Assembly: GCA_947175265.1 (NCBI GenBank)
Contig: CAMWMD010000001.1
Coordinates: forward strand, 1 to 64,000
Direction of reading: 5' to 3'
Source of the DNA: an uncultured Porphyromonadaceae bacterium
Lineage (GTDB): Bacteria > Bacteroidota > Bacteroidia > Bacteroidales > Muribaculaceae
DNA length: 64,000 nucleotides
Shown: piece after piece, positions 60,743 to 64,000 of the stretch
How positions within the stretch are numbered: position 1 is the first letter of the stretch
Layout of the letters: the number at the start of each line of letters is the position of its first letter
The notes under the pieces: model-generated
Told to the model about the DNA's origin: nothing
Database searches by the model: none
What the model saw: the letters and a program-made list of their open reading frames with translations, nothing else
Made by a program: the position numbers and the translations under genes

Positions 60743-61944
60743 TTATCGTCATTCCGACATCTTTCGCAAAGTAGGAGTATCGGGTCTTTTTCGATTCGGG
60801 TCCCATAGATGAAGGAATCTGTTCCTTCCCTCACCCCCAATTTCTTTCTGAGATTGTCGGCTGACAAAGGATAATTTCTTGTAACCACATTGGCCGGAAA
60901 ACCTTTCAGGGTTTTCCGGTCTTTTTTATTTATGGTTTTATCTATCCTCAATACTCTACCCGGAAAATCGTCAAACCTTGAATCGCTTATGAATAGATGT
61001 GAATCCTTACCGAGTTTCTTCAATCCCGGATATCTGTCAGACAATATGGACCAAGGCGCGAGTTTCATGACGGAGGCGTTCGGCTCATATAGATAAAGAC
61101 CGGGTGTAAATTCGCAGGAATAGTCACAGGCTTTTCCGGTGTCGTTTCCAAGAAACTCTAATTTAGAAATTATTTTACCATCTTTATTCAAGTCTACAGC
61201 CACATACTTTATGGCATTCATGTTTTCTCCTGCCTCAATCAAAACTTCCTTACATTCATTCTCCACACTCACCACATGTATGGATTTGATTTCACGGATA
61301 TCCCTGACGGTCTGGGTGACATCGAGCAAAGGGGAGCCTTTGATCAGAAGTTTTTCACAACGCTCAAGCAAATCGTTTTGTAGGGTGAGGATATCCGGTT
61401 GGCAATCCTTGAAATTATAAGCCCTTTCATTGTTTCCTTTCCTTCTTGCCGGGTCAATGTAGATTATATCGTAAGATTCATTATTATTATTCAAAGCCTC
61501 CACTGAATCTCCCGAAACGGTTTTAAAATCCTTAAGACCAATAATCTCCGAATTATGTCTGAGTACATCAGCCTTAAACTCGTCTAATTCGAAAGCAGTG
61601 ACTTTCATTCCCTTTTTAGAAAATGTGAATGCGTCAATACCGAGACCGGCTGTCATATCAAGTAAACTCCCCCCTTGGGCAAAAGTCTCGGCATGATATG
61701 CAGCGACACATTGATTGCTTGCCTGCTCAGAGGCAACCACTGTGGGGAAAAGGAATCTCTCATCTGCCGTAAATCTGCTTAACTTTATTCTGCTTCTCCT
61801 CCTGCATTCTATCTGCGTGAGAGCAAAATCAATATCAAACCCCGGGTTTTTGCCGTGCCATTTCAGTCTAAGTTGTTCTGTATTGTCATTGCGGTGTTCG
61901 GCAATGAACTTCAGGAGATCATCGGTAAGAAGTGGTGAATGCAT
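60709..61944 (-). CDS. SAM-dependent methyltransferase with THUMP-like domain
   Basis: Class I methyltransferase probably acting on RNA. From ATG 61944 the 411 residues have an N-terminal helical domain, a Rossmann core with LLDMTAGLGIDAFTFSKKG and the catalytic-loop YIDPARRKGN, and a C-terminal THUMP-like domain (about 320-405). This type is widespread in Bacteroidetes without a proven substrate. The frame extends to a TTG at 61953. The gene converges on, and overlaps by 34 bp, the FadL-like gene. Confidence 0.83.
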   Translation of the reverse strand: MHSPLLTDDLLKFIAEHRNDNTEQLRLKWHGKNPGFDIDFALTQIECRRRSRIKLSRFTADERFLFPTVVASEQASNQCVAAYHAETFAQGGSLLDMTAGLGIDAFTFSKKGMKVTAFELDEFKADVLRHNSEIIGLKDFKTVSGDSVEALNNNNESYDIIYIDPARRKGNNERAYNFKDCQPDILTLQNDLLERCEKLLIKGSPLLDVTQTVRDIREIKSIHVVSVENECKEVLIEAGENMNAIKYVAVDLNKDGKIISKLEFLGNDTGKACDYSCEFTPGLYLYEPNASVMKLAPWSILSDRYPGLKKLGKDSHLFISDSRFDDFPGRVLRIDKTINKKDRKTLKGFPANVVTRNYPLSADNLRKKLGVREGTDSFIYGTRIEKDPILLLCERCRNDDNQNRQPAVNTS

Positions 61945-61966
61945 ATAATTCAATCGTTAATTTATG

Positions 61967-61974
61967 CAAATTTA
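61967..61974 (-). promoter_or_regulatory. TAnnTTTG promoter box of the THUMP-like methyltransferase gene
   Basis: TAAATTTG on the minus strand with a leader of about 20 nt. Confidence 0.55.
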
Positions 61975-62081
61975 CGAAATAACCGTAGTCTCACAAAAGC
62001 GGAACGTCAAAAAGTAAAATATTCGGGCAAGATTTCCGTATGAATAAATGAGAGTATCATGAAAGAAGAATAAAGAATAAA

Positions 62082-62600
62082 ATGTTGAATTACGCAGCAA
62101 TAGATTTTGAGACAGCTAACGGAAATCCATGCAGTGTCTGTAGTGTAGGTGTTGTAATCGTAAAAAACGGTATTGTTGTCAGGGAGATATATCGTCTCAT
62201 CCATCCTGTGCCAAACTATTACAGCCCGGGCAACGTCAGGGTTCACGGTCTGACGAAAGAGGATACCGAGAGCGAGGATACTTTTCCGGAAGTGTGGGCA
62301 GAGATATCCCAGTATATAGAAGGGTTGCCGCTCGTGGCCCATTTCAGCAGATTTGATGAAGGTTGCCTCAAAGCGGCTTTCACAAGGTTTCAGATGACGT
62401 ATCCGGGCTATCGGTTTTATTGCACCTGCACGGCATCAAGAAAACATTTCGGAAAATCACTCCCCAATCACCGGCTCCCAACGGTAGCCAGGGCCTGTGG
62501 CTTCAATCTTGAATCGCATCATCACGCGTTGGCTGACGCAGAGGCGTGTGCCCATATATGGCTCGCCTTAACGGAGGGGCGCAAACTCGCTTTTACCTGA
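62082..62600 (+). CDS. DnaQ-like 3'-5' exonuclease
   Basis: DEDDh-family exonuclease. The 172 residues carry exonuclease motif I DFETANG (Asp8, Glu10), motif II around LVAHFSRFDEGCL and motif III HHHALADAEACAHIW, so all acidic metal ligands and the His are present. Such stand-alone DnaQ-like proteins act in DNA proofreading or RNA trimming; the target here is unknown. It begins at ATG 62082. A short hairpin with seven T follows. Confidence 0.87.
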   Translation: MLNYAAIDFETANGNPCSVCSVGVVIVKNGIVVREIYRLIHPVPNYYSPGNVRVHGLTKEDTESEDTFPEVWAEISQYIEGLPLVAHFSRFDEGCLKAAFTRFQMTYPGYRFYCTCTASRKHFGKSLPNHRLPTVARACGFNLESHHHALADAEACAHIWLALTEGRKLAFT

Positions 62601-62625
62601 AAAAGACACTTTTTCATTTTCAAAT

Positions 62626-62647
62626 TGTAGTCAGGCTACATTTTTTT
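62626..62647 (+). terminator. Short intrinsic terminator after the exonuclease gene
   Basis: TGTAG/CTACA 5-bp stem with a TCAGG loop and seven T, 26 bp past the stop. Weak. Confidence 0.5.
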
Positions 62648-62649
62648 AT

Positions 62650-62657
62650 TAATTTTG
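62650..62657 (+). promoter_or_regulatory. TAnnTTTG promoter box for the amidase gene
   Basis: TAATTTTG, 18 bp before the ATG and immediately after the preceding terminator T-run. Confidence 0.6.
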
Positions 62658-62675
62658 TAGGTAAAATTATTTTAA

Positions 62676-64000
62676 ATGAAGAAGAAGACTCTAATCGCAA
62701 TATTCATAACAATCTCCGCATTTCTGATGCTGCCTGTCTCCATAAAGGCGAAGGATACTAACCTCAAAGAATTTACGGTTGTGATTGATGCCGGGCATGG
62801 GGGTAAGGATATAGGGGCGGCCGACAATGGGGCGATGGAGAAGCAAATCAATCTCGGAGTTGCCCTGCGTCTTGAGGAGATTATCAAGAAGAAACTTAAA
62901 AACGTGAAGGTCGTGATGACGCGCTCCACCGACACCTACCTCACATTGCAGCAAAGGGCTGACGTAGCAAATAAAGCCAAGGGAGATCTGTTTATCTCAA
63001 TCCATACCAATTCGGTCGACAAGAGCAACAAGAACCGCAAGACCGTGACGGGAAGTTCTGTCTATGCCCTCGGTCTCCATAAGGATGACAATAATATGAA
63101 AGTGGCCCAGCGCGAAAATTCTGTGATAGAACTTGAGAGCAATTTCGAGCAGAAATATAAGGGCTTCGACCCGAGTAAGGATGAGTCTTATATCATTTTT
63201 GAAATGGCTCAGAAAAAAAATCTTACAAAAAGCCTGAAATTTGCCGAGGAGGTTCAGAAAGAGTTGGTCGGTATAGGTAGGGCAAATAGGGGAGTGCACC
63301 AGGCCGGATTCTGGGTGCTTTGGGCCACCTCGATGCCTGCGGTGCTTATCGAACTTGATTTTATCTGCAACCCGACATCGGCAGCATATATGACCTCTTC
63401 AAAAGGGGAGGAGGAGTTTGCCTCTGCCATTTTCAAGGCTGTGGAGGGGTACTATAAGAATTGGGAGAAGACGCAGACGGGAAATCCCGGCGCCAAAGTG
63501 GCTGCTGTTTCCGGAAACATCAAAGAAGAGGGTGTTCGTCAGGCTACATCCTCCAAGGCATTAAATTCAAAGGCGTCAAACTCCAAAATGCCTCGTCAGG
63601 CTGTTGCGGCAACTCCCGCAGAGAAGAAGGAGAAGCGTATATCAAAAGCCTCATCTCCCAGAAGGGAATACGCCGCCAAGAGAAGAAGACGTAGCGATGC
63701 CTCTCGTGAACTCTCAATGCAAAGGGATGTGGAGACCGCTTCGATACCTCTCCACAAGGAGAGCGAGCGTTCGGGGATGCGGGTTTCCGTGTCAGGTGAA
63801 GAGAAAAGCGGCGATGTTGTGAGTGCCTCCATATCAGAGAAAGAGAGGAAGAGGATGGAAAAATTAGCCAAAAAAGAACGCAAGGAGAGGGAAAAACAAA
63901 AAAAAATGGAGGAGAAGCGTAAAAGAAAGGCTGATGCACACAACGCAAAGAGAGGTAAAATTGTTACAGTATATAAAATTCAAATCTTGGCATCGGCTGA
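62676..64000 (+). CDS. N-acetylmuramoyl-L-alanine amidase (3' end cut by window edge)
   Basis: Peptidoglycan amidase of the zinc-dependent Amidase_3 family. 441 codons are present without a stop. A signal peptide (about residues 1-25) precedes the catalytic domain: VVIDAGHGGKDIGA (metal His), the metal Glu after the QINL segment (MEKQINLGVALRL), FISIHTNS (second His) and VLIELDFICN (catalytic Glu). From about residue 265 a basic, Lys/Arg/Glu-rich, probably disordered or coiled linker runs to the edge. The last visible residues, VYKIQILAS, look like the start of a SPOR-type domain. Start chosen at 62676. Confidence 0.9.
   Translation, partial: MKKKTLIAIFITISAFLMLPVSIKAKDTNLKEFTVVIDAGHGGKDIGAADNGAMEKQINLGVALRLEEIIKKKLKNVKVVMTRSTDTYLTLQQRADVANKAKGDLFISIHTNSVDKSNKNRKTVTGSSVYALGLHKDDNNMKVAQRENSVIELESNFEQKYKGFDPSKDESYIIFEMAQKKNLTKSLKFAEEVQKELVGIGRANRGVHQAGFWVLWATSMPAVLIELDFICNPTSAAYMTSSKGEEEFASAIFKAVEGYYKNWEKTQTGNPGAKVAAVSGNIKEEGVRQATSSKALNSKASNSKMPRQAVAATPAEKKEKRISKASSPRREYAAKRRRRSDASRELSMQRDVETASIPLHKESERSGMRVSVSGEEKSGDVVSASISEKERKRMEKLAKKERKEREKQKKMEEKRKRKADAHNAKRGKIVTVYKIQILASA

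Noticed and set aside
62007-62342. 111-codon minus-strand frame over the DnaQ-like gene, and a frame at 62546-62761
   Set aside because: Both overlap clearly coding sequence with intact exonuclease or amidase motifs in another frame.

Overview
The window looks like a chromosomal segment of a Bacteroidales bacterium. A gut Muribaculaceae-like relative of Bacteroides is a low-confidence guess at family level. The evidence is the Bacteroidetes promoter box TAnnTTTG in front of many genes, the absence of clear Shine-Dalgarno sequences, and a typical gene set: RprX/RprY, type III glutamine synthetase, DapL, GT3-type glycogen synthase, clostripain-like lipoprotein, PorT- and FadL-type barrels, DUF3108 and DUF3127. 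No rRNA, tRNA or CRISPR array was seen.

Region 1 (1 to about 5.8 kb) is the right end of an integrated conjugative or mobilizable element that continues past the left edge. It holds a ParA/TraA-like ATPase (partial), a 3H-motif relaxase, a small relaxosome protein preceded by a cluster of hairpins (candidate oriT), a tiny hydrophobic ORF and a tyrosine integrase. Five helically phased GTGTATG repeats lie just upstream of the integrase. The element abuts the 3' side of ppdK.

Region 2 (5.8-29 kb) is core metabolism and envelope: ppdK; rlmD with a nitroreductase; a LysM/receptor-like protein with a PorT-like barrel; cdsA; a divergent lpxA-like gene at the tail of an RND efflux operon (acrA-acrB-oprM type); ftsH with rsfS; sodB with a ThiE-like protein lacking the usual active site; plsC; and the RprX/RprY two-component system. 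The efflux promoter carries a perfect 10-bp dyad at its predicted start.

Region 3 (29-50 kb) holds a clostripain-like lipoprotein, an MscS channel with a charged insertion, glutamine synthetase, thioredoxin, an uninterrupted array of nineteen 7-bp repeats, DUF3108, an MBL hydrolase, rsmG, DUF3127 with an SSB-like tail, glycogen synthase and phosphorylase, an EF-G paralog with degenerate GTPase motifs, hemW, and a dapF-dapL-type III glutamine synthetase run.

Region 4 (50.0-52.45 kb) has no protein gene I accept. It holds five copies of a unit of about 72 nt, each with its own TAnnTTTG promoter and its own intrinsic terminator. I read this as a tandem cluster of paralogous small RNAs, the most interesting feature of the window.

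Region 5 (52.4-64 kb) holds a SulP anion transporter, divergent lon and trmN-type genes whose promoter boxes end 4 nt before their ATGs (probably leaderless), a secreted Trp-Gly-Pro repeat protein next to a FadL-like barrel, a THUMP-like methyltransferase overlapping that barrel gene tail to tail, a DnaQ-like exonuclease, and an N-acetylmuramoyl-L-alanine amidase cut by the right edge.
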